Below are positions 24,476-33,290 of a stretch of 64,000 bases of DNA, piece by piece. The notes beneath the pieces were generated by a model that was not told the origin of the DNA, did no database searches, and worked only from the letters and a program-made list of their open reading frames with translations. This stretch comes from Kutzneria buriramensis. GTDB taxonomy: Bacteria > Actinomycetota > Actinomycetes > Mycobacteriales > Pseudonocardiaceae. The translations under genes were made by a program, and so were the position numbers. The stretch spans positions 1,302,001 through 1,366,000 of the forward strand of contig NZ_CP144375.1 of the NCBI RefSeq assembly GCF_043575855.1. Direction: 5' to 3'. The stretch's first letter is position 1; every line of letters starts with the position of its first letter.

Positions 24476-27400
24476 TCGCCGGGTAGGCGCGGGCGCAGAT
24501 CTGCCGCGCGACCTGCTCCGGATCGGTGCTCCACAACCGCGCAGTGCCGTCGTTGCTGGCGGTGGCCAGCGTGTGGCCGTCCGAACTGAGCGCCACGCCC
24601 CGCACGCCCTTCAGGTGCCCCGTGATCACGGCGTACGGGGCGGGGTCGCGCAGGTCGGCGAGGTCCCACAGCCGGGCCGAGTCGTCGCCGCTGCCGGTGA
24701 CGAGCGTCCGGCCGTCGGGGCTGAACGCGACCGTGTACACAATGCCGGCGTGTCCGGTGAGCACGGCGAGCTGCTGCGGATTTCGGGGGTCGGTGACGTC
24801 CCACAGCTTGGCCGTGTTGTCGCCGCTGACGGTCGCGAGCGTTCGGCCGTCCCGGCTGAACGCGACGGCGTACACCACGTCGGTGTGGCCCTTGATGGTC
24901 GCCAGCGGCGCGGCCGCGCGAGGATCGGAGACGTCCCACAGCCACACCGAGTCGTCGCCGCCGGCCGTCGCCACCACCCGCCCATCCGGGCGGAAGGCGA
25001 TGTCGAGAACGGTCTTGGTGTGACCGGTCAGCCGGCCCAGATCCGTCGGCGCACTCGGGTTGCCGATGTCCCGCAACAGTGCCAGACGGTCGTTGTCGGT
25101 GCTGGCCAGCAGCCGGCCGTCCGGGCTGATCGCCGTCGTGAACACCGTGTCGGCGAAGGCGATGTCGGTGCCGCCGGGCAGCGCGGCCACGTGTTTCCCG
25201 CCGGCATCCCAGAGGTGGGTCGCGTTGTCGTTGCCGGCGGTGGCGACGATCCCGCCATTGACCACGACCTTGCGGATCGGCTTGACGTCGGCCGTGAACA
25301 CGTTCCGCGGTAAGGGAATGCCGGTCGCCCGCGGGTCCCAGGTCCGGACCGTGCCGTCGTTGCCGGCGGTGAACAGGGTCCGATCCGGGCCGAAGGCCAC
25401 CGAGTTGACGCTGCCGGTGTGCCCCGCCAGCGGCAGCGTGCCCAGATCCCAGAGCCGGACGCTGCGATCCCAGCTGCCGCTGGCCAGCGTGCGCCCGTCC
25501 GGGCTGAAACCCAGCGCCAGCACGGCATTCGTGTGGCCGGGAAGAGTGGTCAGCGGCTGCGGCCGGGCCGGGTCGGCGAGATCCCACAGCTCGATGAGGT
25601 CGTCGACGGTGCCGGTCGCCAGGATCCTGCCGTCGGCGGTGAAAGCGCTGGCGGTGGCCTGATTTCCGTGCGGGATCGCGGCCAGCGGCCGGGCGTTGCC
25701 GGGATCGCCGACGTCCCACAGCCGCGTGGCGTTGTCGTTGCCGGAGCTGACGAGGATCTTGCCGTCCGGGCTGAACCGGACGGCCCGGATGGCGTCGCCG
25801 TGCCGGATCGGCGACGGCAGCTCGCGCGGGCGGTGCGGATCGCTGATGTCCCAGAGCTTTCCGGTGCGGTCGTAGCTGACGGTGGCCAGCGTGCGGCCGT
25901 CCGGGCTGATGGCGACGGAGTTGACCTGGTCGGTGTGGCCGGACAGCACCGCGATCTCGACGGGGTGGGCGGGGTTGGACAGGTCCCACAGGCGCGCGGT
26001 CTGATCGTCCGAGCCGGTGGCCATCAGCCGGCCGTCGCGGCTGAACGACAGGCCGTCGACGCCGCCGGTGTGCCCCTTCGCATGGGCGATCTCCTGCGGG
26101 TGACCGGGATCGACCACGTTCCACAGTCGCACGGTGTTGTCGTCGCTGCCGGTGGCGAGGAGGCGGCCGTCGGGGCTGAACGCGAGGATGTTCACGTCCT
26201 GGCCGTAGCCGGTGAGATCGGCGGCGACCCTGGGCTGCGCGCCGCTGACGTCCCAGATCCGCACCTTCTCGTCCTCGCCGCCGGCGGCCAGGTACCTGCC
26301 GTTCGGGCTGTACGCCACGGTCCACACGTTGCCGGCCAGCCCGAGCAGCTTCGTGGCGTACGGGGCGGCGAAGGTGGTCAGCACGCTGGAGCGGGCCTCG
26401 ACCGTCGCCCGGAGCCGGTACGCGGCCAGCGCCAGCTGCGCGGCGAGCGCGGGATCGGCGGTGCGCAGCGACGCCGCCTCGCCGGCGACCTTCTGCGACA
26501 GCGCGATGTCCCGCTGGTCGTTGGCGGAATTCTGGGCGCTGACGGCGTATCCGGTCGCGGTGGCGGCGAGGACCAGCAGAACCGTCAGCGTGGCAACGAG
26601 TTGTCGCAGCCGACGGGTCCGTCGCCGGCTCGCCCGCTGCTCGTCGTCGGCGGCCTCGATGCTGGCGTCGAGGAACTCCCGCTCCTTGCCGGTGAGCGTG
26701 TCGCCCGCCAACCGGTCGCGGGCCACCGCGAGCCGAGTTCCCCGGTACAGCGCGGCCTTCTCCCGGCCGAGCTCGAGCCAGCCGGACGCCGCCTCGGCGA
26801 GCTGGCGGTGGATCCGCCGGCCCTCCCGGTTGTCGGCGAGCCAGTCGCCCAGCCGCGGCCAGCACCGGATCAGCGCCTCGTGGGTGATCTCCACGGTGTC
26901 GCCGTCGACGGTCAGCAACCGCCGGTCGACGAGCCGGTCCAGCAGCTCCTCGTCGGTGTCGAGCTCGTCGCGGCGGACGCGGCGCTTGGTGTCCTCGGTG
27001 CCGTCGCCGAGCGCGGTGAGGCTCCGGAACAGGTCGCGGAGCTGATCCCGTTGCTGGGGAGGGAGTTCGGCGTAGAGGGCCTCGGCGGTGTGGGCCAGGG
27101 CGCCTTCGATGCCGCCGGCGGCCTGGAACGCCGTGAGCGTGAGGGTGTTGCCGCGGCGGCGGCGCCAGGTCTCGCGAAGTGCGTGTGACAGCAGGGGAAG
27201 GACGCCGACCTGGCCGTGCGAGTGCACGACGAGTTCGGCGAGCAGCGCGCCCTCGACCGTGCAGCCGGCGCCGAGCGCCGGGCGGGTGATCGCCTGCCGG
27301 AGCTCGTCGACCGTCATCGGGCCGACGGCGACCTGGGCGTCCCGCAGCGCCTCGACCAGGCCGGCGTGTGCCGTGCAGTGGCCGTAGAAGTCGGCGCGGA

Positions 27401-28058
27401 CGCCGATCACCAACGGGCGTTCGGCCGCCAGCAGGGCGTCGATGAACCGCGTGCGTTCCTCGACGTCCTCGCACAGCGTGAAGATCTCCTCGAACTGGTC
27501 GACGATGACCACGAGATTCTCGTCGTCGGGGAGGTCGAGCGTGGGATGCGCGCCCGGCGTCAGCACGAGGAAGCGGCGGTCGGGCAGGCGCGGGATGAGA
27601 CCGGCCCGCAGCAGCGACGACTTGCCGGCCCCGGACGCGCCGAAGACGCCGACGAATCGGTGCTGAGCAAGGCGGGTGGCCAACAGCTCGACCAGTCGTT
27701 CGCGTCCGAAGAACCGGTCGGCGTCGTCCGCGGTGAAGGCGGCCAGACCGACGTATGGCGAGTCGCCGGGCTCCTCGGCCGCCGGCTCCTGCGTGGCGAC
27801 GGTGGCCGCCGCCTCGTGCCAGCGGCGCTCCCAGTCGGCCGCGTCGCCGCCGCAGGCCTGCACGTACGCGAGGGTTACGGCGAGGCTGGGCAGCTTGCGG
27901 CCGGCGGCGGCGTCGGACAGGGTGCCGGCCGAGTAGTGGGCCCGGCGGCCGAGCTCACGGTACGGCGGATTTCCCGCCTTGGCACGGAGTTCGCGCAGAC
28001 CCGCGGCGAAGCGGGCGGGGACGTCCTCGGTGTCGAGCGGACGTTCTCGTCTCGGCAT
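24411..28058 (-). CDS. XRE-nSTAND1-WD40 repeat protein
   Basis: A protein of 1215 residues. N-terminal XRE-type HTH (~15-85, LRELRAKAGNPPYRELGRRA). nSTAND1 NTPase from ~100: Walker A GASGAGKSS (140-148), Walker B LVVIVDQFEEIF (182-193). A helical region follows to ~480, then a transmembrane helix (~487-506, LVATLTVLLVLAATATGYAV). From ~570 to the end are about 13-14 WD40 blades (repeated FSPDGR...LATGSDD...RLWD). The soluble N-terminal half should be cytoplasmic and the propeller outside or in the envelope. Family members are proposed signalling or conflict proteins; the ligand is unknown. Convergent with the truncated XRE-SARP gene. Confidence 0.93.
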   Translation of the reverse strand: MPRRERPLDTEDVPARFAAGLRELRAKAGNPPYRELGRRAHYSAGTLSDAAAGRKLPSLAVTLAYVQACGGDAADWERRWHEAAATVATQEPAAEEPGDSPYVGLAAFTADDADRFFGRERLVELLATRLAQHRFVGVFGASGAGKSSLLRAGLIPRLPDRRFLVLTPGAHPTLDLPDDENLVVIVDQFEEIFTLCEDVEERTRFIDALLAAERPLVIGVRADFYGHCTAHAGLVEALRDAQVAVGPMTVDELRQAITRPALGAGCTVEGALLAELVVHSHGQVGVLPLLSHALRETWRRRRGNTLTLTAFQAAGGIEGALAHTAEALYAELPPQQRDQLRDLFRSLTALGDGTEDTKRRVRRDELDTDEELLDRLVDRRLLTVDGDTVEITHEALIRCWPRLGDWLADNREGRRIHRQLAEAASGWLELGREKAALYRGTRLAVARDRLAGDTLTGKEREFLDASIEAADDEQRASRRRTRRLRQLVATLTVLLVLAATATGYAVSAQNSANDQRDIALSQKVAGEAASLRTADPALAAQLALAAYRLRATVEARSSVLTTFAAPYATKLLGLAGNVWTVAYSPNGRYLAAGGEDEKVRIWDVSGAQPRVAADLTGYGQDVNILAFSPDGRLLATGSDDNTVRLWNVVDPGHPQEIAHAKGHTGGVDGLSFSRDGRLMATGSDDQTARLWDLSNPAHPVEIAVLSGHTDQVNSVAISPDGRTLATVSYDRTGKLWDISDPHRPRELPSPIRHGDAIRAVRFSPDGKILVSSGNDNATRLWDVGDPGNARPLAAIPHGNQATASAFTADGRILATGTVDDLIELWDLADPARPQPLTTLPGHTNAVLALGFSPDGRTLASGSWDRSVRLWDLGTLPLAGHTGSVNSVAFGPDRTLFTAGNDGTVRTWDPRATGIPLPRNVFTADVKPIRKVVVNGGIVATAGNDNATHLWDAGGKHVAALPGGTDIAFADTVFTTAISPDGRLLASTDNDRLALLRDIGNPSAPTDLGRLTGHTKTVLDIAFRPDGRVVATAGGDDSVWLWDVSDPRAAAPLATIKGHTDVVYAVAFSRDGRTLATVSGDNTAKLWDVTDPRNPQQLAVLTGHAGIVYTVAFSPDGRTLVTGSGDDSARLWDLADLRDPAPYAVITGHLKGVRGVALSSDGHTLATASNDGTARLWSTDPEQVARQICARAYPAITPAEWAEYFPNIAYQPPCGS

Positions 28059-28079
28059 GGCGCCAGTATGCCGGGTTCG

Positions 28080-29666
28080 TCACGCCGGCCAGGGCACCTC
28101 GGGCGAGCGGAAGTAGTTGACGCCGAGAGCATCCCAGCGCGGACCCTGCGCCGCCAGCCGGAGCCGGTAGTCGTCCCAGGAGTGCGTGGACTCCGGCGAC
28201 CAGCCGACCTCCGCGATTCCGGCCAGCCGCGGGAACACCATGAACTGCACGTAGTCGTAGGAGGCGATCAGGTCGGTCCACATCGGCGCCTCCACGCCCA
28301 CCACCGCGTCGGCCACGCCCGGCACGAACGTCGCCGGATCCCAGTCGTAGGAGCCGCTGACGCTGACGTAGCCGGCCCAGGCCTGGCCGACCGGCGTCGA
28401 CGGGTCGTACTTCATGTCCAGGTACGCGTGGTCCGGCGACGACATGATCAGCTTGTTGCCACGTTGAGCGGCAATGCGGGCCAACGCCTCGCTGTCCGCC
28501 GATCCGCGCACGGCCCAGTACTGCGTGGCCGCCGTCGAGGTCAGGTCCGCGGTCTCGATCTGGAGCCAGCCGTCGAGCTTCTTCCCGTGCGACAACACGA
28601 TCTGCTGCATCTTGTCCATGAAGAACGCGTACTCGGCCGGGCTGTTGGACGCCTCGTCGCCGCCGACGTGGATGTATTCGCCGGGCGTCAGCGCCGCCAC
28701 CTGCGCGATGACGTCGTCGAGGTACTTGTACGTGATGTCCAGCGGCACGCACAGCGTGCGCGGGCCCGGGTCCAGCAGCGGCGGCGCCACCCCGTCGCAG
28801 TTCAGTTCGGCGTAGGAGGCGAGCGCGGCGGTGCTGTGCGCGGGCGTGTCGATCTCGGGGATGATCGTCACGTGCCGGGTCGCGGCGTACTGCACGATGG
28901 CCCGGTAGTCGTCCTGGGTGTAGAAGCCGCCCGGCCCGCGGCTGCCGTCGGTGCTGCCGCCGTAGTGCGCCAGCCGGGGCCAGCCGTTGATCTCGAGGCG
29001 CCAGCCCTCGTTGTCGCTCAGGTGCAGGTGCAGGGTGTTGATCTTGTACATCGAGATGTCGTCGAGGAAGTCCTCCACCTGCGCCACCGTGAAGAAATGC
29101 CGTGCCACGTCGAGCATCGCACCCCGCCAGGGGTAGCGCGGGATGTCGCGGACAGCGACACCCCGAACCCGCCACGGTCCACTCTGGACGGATCGGTACT
29201 CCATCCGTGGCGGCAGCAGCTGGCGCAGCGTCTGCACGCCGTAGAACAGGCCGGCGGTGGTGTGCGCCGACAGCTCCACCGTCGGCTCGGTCACCGTCAG
29301 CTGGTAGCCCTCGGCGCCGAGGCTGGCCTCATTGCCCACCGCGAGCACGATGTCACCGGGCTGCGGGGCGTCCGTGGTCACCGGCAGCCCGAAACCGGTC
29401 GACGGCCGCAGCAATCCCGCCAGGTACTCCCCCGTCGCCGCCGCCCCGCCGGGCGCGACGATCCGCGCCGGCGACCGCAAAGTGAAGCTCTGGCCGGGAA
29501 GCACCACGAGCGAGGACGGCTCGGGCACGATCCTGATCGCCGTCACGGGCGCCTCGACCGTCTCCGGCGTCGGCGGCGATGTCGACGCCGCCGCCGGTGT
29601 CGACGGTGTCAGGAAAAGGACTTCGGCGAGGAGGGCCACCACCAGGCACAGCAGTCGTCGGTTCAT
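28080..29666 (-). CDS. Secreted beta-N-acetylhexosaminidase (GH20), copy 1
   Basis: A protein of 528 residues from ATG 29666, with AGAAGG eight bases upstream. Signal peptide MNRRLLCLVVALLAEVLFLT. GH20b domain, then the catalytic barrel with the adjacent Asp-Glu pair in HVGGDEASNSP. Substrate-binding Trp residues occur in GWLQIE and YVSVSGSYDWDP. It removes terminal GlcNAc from chito-oligosaccharides outside the cell. A close paralogue lies directly upstream, and the two share long stretches (for example MYKINTLHLHLSDNEGW, here residues ~195-211). Confidence 0.95.
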   Translation of the reverse strand: MNRRLLCLVVALLAEVLFLTPSTPAAASTSPPTPETVEAPVTAIRIVPEPSSLVVLPGQSFTLRSPARIVAPGGAAATGEYLAGLLRPSTGFGLPVTTDAPQPGDIVLAVGNEASLGAEGYQLTVTEPTVELSAHTTAGLFYGVQTLRQLLPPRMEYRSVQSGPWRVRGVAVRDIPRYPWRGAMLDVARHFFTVAQVEDFLDDISMYKINTLHLHLSDNEGWRLEINGWPRLAHYGGSTDGSRGPGGFYTQDDYRAIVQYAATRHVTIIPEIDTPAHSTAALASYAELNCDGVAPPLLDPGPRTLCVPLDITYKYLDDVIAQVAALTPGEYIHVGGDEASNSPAEYAFFMDKMQQIVLSHGKKLDGWLQIETADLTSTAATQYWAVRGSADSEALARIAAQRGNKLIMSSPDHAYLDMKYDPSTPVGQAWAGYVSVSGSYDWDPATFVPGVADAVVGVEAPMWTDLIASYDYVQFMVFPRLAGIAEVGWSPESTHSWDDYRLRLAAQGPRWDALGVNYFRSPEVPWPA

Positions 29667-29777
29667 CACGGCCACCTTCTCACCACAGGGTTGATCAGAG
29701 AGTAGCCAGACGATTACCGCGCGGACACCACCGAGAGACTGAAACGCGAGCCGGCCTCCACCAATCGAGTTACAAGA

Positions 29778-31325
29778 TCAACCCGCCCAGGGCACCTCGG
29801 GCGAGCGGAAGTACGTCACGCCCAGCGCGTCCCAGCGCGGCCCCTGCGCCGCCAGCCGAACCCGGTAGCCCGCCCAGGAATGCGTCGACGCTGGCGACCA
29901 CCCGATCTCCGCGATGCCCGGCAGCCGCGGGAACGTCATGTACTGGACGTCCTTCATGGTCGGGAGGACGTCGGTCCACAGCGGCGCCTCCACGCCGAGC
30001 ACGTCGTCGGCCACGCCCGGCACGAACGTCGCCGGATCCCAGTCGTAGGAGTCGCTGACGCTGTTGTAGCCGGCCCAGTCCTGCCCGATCGGCGTCGACG
30101 CGTCGTACTTCATGTCCAGGTACACCTTGTCGGCCGGCGACATCACGAGCTTGTCACCGCGCTGCTTCGCCACTTGCGCCAGCGCCTCGTCGTCGGTGGA
30201 GCCGGCCGTGCCCCAGTACTGCACGGTGGCCGTCGACGTCAGGTCGCCGGCCTCGATCTGGTGCCAGCCGAGCAGTTTCTTCCCGTGTGCCAACACGATC
30301 TGCTGCACGCGGTCGATGAAGTACTTGTAGTCGGCGGCGCTGGTGTTGATCGCCTCATCGCCGCCGATGTGGATGTACGGGCCGGGCGTCAGCGCCGTCA
30401 GCTGGCCGACCACGTCGTCGATCCACTGGTACGTGACCTCCAGCGGCACGCACAGCGAGCTCCAGCCGGGGTTGAGCAGCGGCGGGGCCACGCCGTCGCA
30501 GTTGAGTTGGGCGTAGGAGGCCTGAGCCGCCGTCACGTGCCCGGGCATGTCGATCTCGGGGATGATCGTCACGTGCCGGCTCTGCGCGTAGCGGACGATC
30601 TCGCGATAGTCGTCCTGACTGTAGAAGCCGCCCGGGCCCCGGCTCGCGTCCGTGCTGCCGCCGTAGTGGGCCAGACGCGGCCAGCCGTTGATGTCGATGC
30701 GCCAGCCGTCGTTGTCGCTCAGGTGCAGGTGCAGGGTGTTGATCTTGTACATCGAGATGTCGTCGAGGTAGCTCTCGACCTGGCTCACCGTGAAGAAGTG
30801 CCTTGCCACGTCGAGCATCGCGCCGCGCCAGGCGTACCGGGGCGTGTCGCGGACGGTGACGCCCCGCACCTGCCACGGTCCACTCTGGACGGAACGCTGC
30901 TCCACTTTCGGCGGCAGCAGCTGCCTTAAGGTCTGCACCCCGTAGAACAGCCCGGCGCTGGTGTGCGCGGAGATCGCCACCAACGGCGTAGTCGTGGTCA
31001 GCTGGTAGCCCTCGTCGCCCACGCTCGACGGACCGGTCAGATCCAGCCGGATGTCGCCGGGCAGCGCGGCGCCGGACGTCACCGGTAAGCGGTATCCGGT
31101 CGACGGCCGCAGCAATCCCGCCAGGTACTCCCCCGTCGCCGCGGCCCCGGCCGGCGCGACGATCCGCGCCGACGGCCGCAGCGTGAACGTCTGGCCGGGC
31201 AGTGTCGTCAGCGAGGACGGCTCGGGCACGATCGTGACCGGCGCCGAGGACGCCTCGGCCGTCGCCGGCGCGAACAGCGTCGCCGCCAGGCAGGCCACCG
31301 CCAGGCACAGGAGTTTCCGCGTCAT
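29778..31325 (-). CDS. Secreted beta-N-acetylhexosaminidase (GH20), copy 2
   Basis: A protein of 515 residues from ATG 31325 (MTRKLLCLAVACLAATLFAP signal peptide). Catalytic Asp-Glu in HIGGDEAINTS. Same architecture as the gene downstream, and about as similar as paralogues from one tandem duplication. Differences lie mainly in the signal, the loop after the catalytic pair, and the C-terminal helices. A LacI-type dyad 87 bases upstream (31412-31427) suggests sugar control of the pair. With GH75 and AA10 elsewhere in the window this fits chitin or chitosan use. Confidence 0.95.
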   Translation of the reverse strand: MTRKLLCLAVACLAATLFAPATAEASSAPVTIVPEPSSLTTLPGQTFTLRPSARIVAPAGAAATGEYLAGLLRPSTGYRLPVTSGAALPGDIRLDLTGPSSVGDEGYQLTTTTPLVAISAHTSAGLFYGVQTLRQLLPPKVEQRSVQSGPWQVRGVTVRDTPRYAWRGAMLDVARHFFTVSQVESYLDDISMYKINTLHLHLSDNDGWRIDINGWPRLAHYGGSTDASRGPGGFYSQDDYREIVRYAQSRHVTIIPEIDMPGHVTAAQASYAQLNCDGVAPPLLNPGWSSLCVPLEVTYQWIDDVVGQLTALTPGPYIHIGGDEAINTSAADYKYFIDRVQQIVLAHGKKLLGWHQIEAGDLTSTATVQYWGTAGSTDDEALAQVAKQRGDKLVMSPADKVYLDMKYDASTPIGQDWAGYNSVSDSYDWDPATFVPGVADDVLGVEAPLWTDVLPTMKDVQYMTFPRLPGIAEIGWSPASTHSWAGYRVRLAAQGPRWDALGVTYFRSPEVPWAG

Positions 31326-31411
31326 CGGACCGCCGTTCTCACCGTGGGACGAACGGCACGTGACGCTATCGACCCGGCCGATGGTTCGGAACCCGCCATC
31401 CGACGGATCCA

Positions 31412-31427
31412 TGAGAGCGCTTTCTCA
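31412..31427. promoter_or_regulatory. LacI-type operator upstream of the GH20 pair
   Basis: TGAGAGCGCTTTCTCA has perfect 5-base arms around a GCGCTT core, close to the LacI/GalR-family consensus with a central CG. It lies 87 bases before the GH20 copy 2 start and overlaps the 3' end of the SLATT gene. Confidence 0.5.
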
Positions 31428-31904
31428 CTGACCGGGAACGCGCCGGAATTCCAGCCACCGCTCGCCGAGCGTGCCCCAGATCCGCTGGTACTCGGCGAAC
31501 GCCTCGGTGATCCGGGCCTGGTCCAGCTGATCCACCGGCGTCGACGCAAGGTAGAAGGACAGGCTGTCGCGCAGGGTGTGGAAGCGGGACTGGGTCTCCT
31601 CCATCAGGACCCACCGCGACCGCCACGCGAAGAACGGCTCCAGCGTGTTCACCACCGTCAACAGCGCCACCAGCACGAACCCGATGCCCGTCCAGAAGTT
31701 CAGGTTCTGCAAGCCCAGGATCACCGTCGACACGGCCGACATCCCGAGCCCGAGGCTCTTCACCACGGTGGAGCTCTGCCGGAACACCCGCTTGCGCCGG
31801 CGCGCGTACTCGTTGCCCCGCTCGATCCGGGCCAGCACGTCCTTCGCGAGGTCGAGCGGCGACAGGCCGGGATCGGGCAGTTCGGACTGAATCGGCTCTC
31901 TCAT
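31425..31904 (-). CDS. SLATT/DUF4231 two-helix membrane protein
   Basis: A protein of 159 residues from ATG 31904 (MREPIQSELPDPGLSPLDLA). Two adjacent hydrophobic helices (SLGLGMSAVSTVILGLQNL and FWTGIGFVLVALLTVVNTLE) are followed by an amphipathic helix with EPFFAWRSRWVLMEETQSRF. This is the 2TM layout of SLATT-type (DUF4231) proteins, which are proposed pore-forming effectors in nucleotide-signalled defence systems. No SMODS, SLOG, CD-NTase or TIR gene is adjacent, so it is an orphan here. A start 26 codons upstream overlaps the divergent hydrolase gene and is less likely. Confidence 0.7.
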   Translation of the reverse strand: MREPIQSELPDPGLSPLDLAKDVLARIERGNEYARRRKRVFRQSSTVVKSLGLGMSAVSTVILGLQNLNFWTGIGFVLVALLTVVNTLEPFFAWRSRWVLMEETQSRFHTLRDSLSFYLASTPVDQLDQARITEAFAEYQRIWGTLGERWLEFRRVPGQ

Positions 31905-31959
31905 CCGCCGCACGGTAGGCGGCCCGCGCGGATCCGCCATCCGCCAACCGGGTTCGCCG

Positions 31960-31965
31960 TATCCT
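31960..31965 (+). promoter_or_regulatory. Candidate leaderless -10 of the alpha/beta hydrolase gene
   Basis: TATCCT lies seven bases before the ATG at 31973, with no convincing ribosome site in the GGCGGAC between. Confidence 0.35.
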
Positions 31966-31972
31966 GGCGGAC

Positions 31973-32884
31973 ATGACGTCATCGGTGGCCCGATGGGGCG
32001 GGACGAGCCGGTACGCCGATCTCGACGGTCCGGTCCACTACGTGGACTTCGGCGGGCCGCCGGACGGGCCGCCGATGGTTCTGGTGCACGGTCTCGGCGG
32101 TTCGCACCTGGACTGGAGCCTGCTCGCGCCGCGCCTGGCCGACCGGTTTCGCGTGACCGCTCCCGATCTGCTCGGCTACGGCCTGACCGGCCCCGATCAC
32201 CGCGTCTCGACGATCCCGGCGAACGTGGCGCTGCTCAACACCTTCATCGCCGAGGTCGCGGGCGGCCCCGTGACGCTGATCGGCAACTCGATGGGCGGTC
32301 TGATCGCCGCGCGGCAGGCGGCCGCGCACCCGGAGACGGTGGAACGGCTCGTGCTGATCGACCCCGCACTGCCGGTCGTCCGCCGCTCCCGCCCCGACGT
32401 GGTGGCGACAATGCTGCTGGGCCGGCTGGCTTTGCCCCTGGGCCGCACGATCCTCGCGCTGGGCCGTCGCGGCCGCACGCCGCGCCAGGAGGTGCGGGAG
32501 ACGTTCGTGCGGTGCTGCGCGGATCCGTCCCGAGTGCCGGAGAGCCTGATCACCGCGCTGGCGGAGCTGGTCGAGCTGCGGACGCCCGGCTTCGACGACG
32601 CCTTCCTCGCCTCCGCCCGATCGCTGCTGACGATCAACGGCAACCGCCGCAAGGCGTGGTCGGCCCTGCACGACATCACCGCGCCGGTGCTGCTCGTGCA
32701 CGGCGAGCAGGATCGCTTGGTCTCCGTCGCCTCGGCCCGCGAGGCGGCCCGCCGCCTTCCACAGTGGACGGTCGACGTCCTCCCCGGGCTCGGTCACCTG
32801 CCTCAGATCGAGGCCCCCGACCGAGTGGCGTCCCGCATCCTCAGCTGGTCCAGTCGGCCACCAGAGCGTAGTCGGCCCCGGTGA
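31973..32884 (+). CDS. Alpha/beta hydrolase
   Basis: A protein of 303 residues. Oxyanion motif VLVHGLGGSHLDW, nucleophile elbow IGNSMGGLIA with Ser near 104, Asp in VHGEQDRLV and His in PGLGHLPQIE. It belongs with epoxide hydrolase/lipase-like enzymes and has no signal peptide. The substrate is not evident. The 3' end overlaps the HAD gene by 44 bases in convergent orientation. The upstream region is short and shared with the divergent SLATT gene; a TATCCT box sits seven bases before the start. Confidence 0.88.
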   Translation: MTSSVARWGGTSRYADLDGPVHYVDFGGPPDGPPMVLVHGLGGSHLDWSLLAPRLADRFRVTAPDLLGYGLTGPDHRVSTIPANVALLNTFIAEVAGGPVTLIGNSMGGLIAARQAAAHPETVERLVLIDPALPVVRRSRPDVVATMLLGRLALPLGRTILALGRRGRTPRQEVRETFVRCCADPSRVPESLITALAELVELRTPGFDDAFLASARSLLTINGNRRKAWSALHDITAPVLLVHGEQDRLVSVASAREAARRLPQWTVDVLPGLGHLPQIEAPDRVASRILSWSSRPPERSRPR

Positions 32885-33290
32885 GGCCGACGCGCGGATC
32901 AACCTTGTGCAGCAACGCATCGCCCGGATGGTGCCGAGCGACCCACTCCCGGTCGGCATCGGCGACCTCGTCGTCCAGCCACACGAACGGCCGGCCCGCC
33001 GCGTACTCCACGAGGAATCGCGTCTTCCAGTGCAGCCCCGGCGGCGAGTCCTCGTCCGGCCACGACACGACCGGCAGCGGCGCCAGGCCGAGCAGGGGAG
33101 CGATGAGGTCGTTGGCGTCGGAAAGCCAAGTCGTGGCCCAGACGAGTTCGCACCGCAGGGCGGCCAGCCGGGGGCCGTGCGCCGGGTCGAGCCGCGCCAG
33201 CAGCGGATTGGGCGAATCCGGGTGGTGGAGCACGTAGCCGGTGCCGCCGAACGGGATCAGCGTGCCGTCGACGTCGAGGAAAAGCAGCAC
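32841..33290 (-). CDS. HAD-like hydrolase, last gene of the aminotransferase operon
   Basis: A protein of 149 residues. The catalytic motif FLDVDGTLIPFG at the N-terminus and a C-terminal VWLDDEVADADREW give the HAD nucleophile Asp and the motif IV acidic pair. The cap is minimal. Its GTG start follows the SDR stop TAG with no gap (TAGGTG), so it is translationally coupled. It probably removes phosphate from a small metabolite of the operon, or acts on a nucleotide. Confidence 0.85.
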   Translation of the reverse strand: MLLFLDVDGTLIPFGGTGYVLHHPDSPNPLLARLDPAHGPRLAALRCELVWATTWLSDANDLIAPLLGLAPLPVVSWPDEDSPPGLHWKTRFLVEYAAGRPFVWLDDEVADADREWVARHHPGDALLHKVDPRVGLTGADYALVADWTS

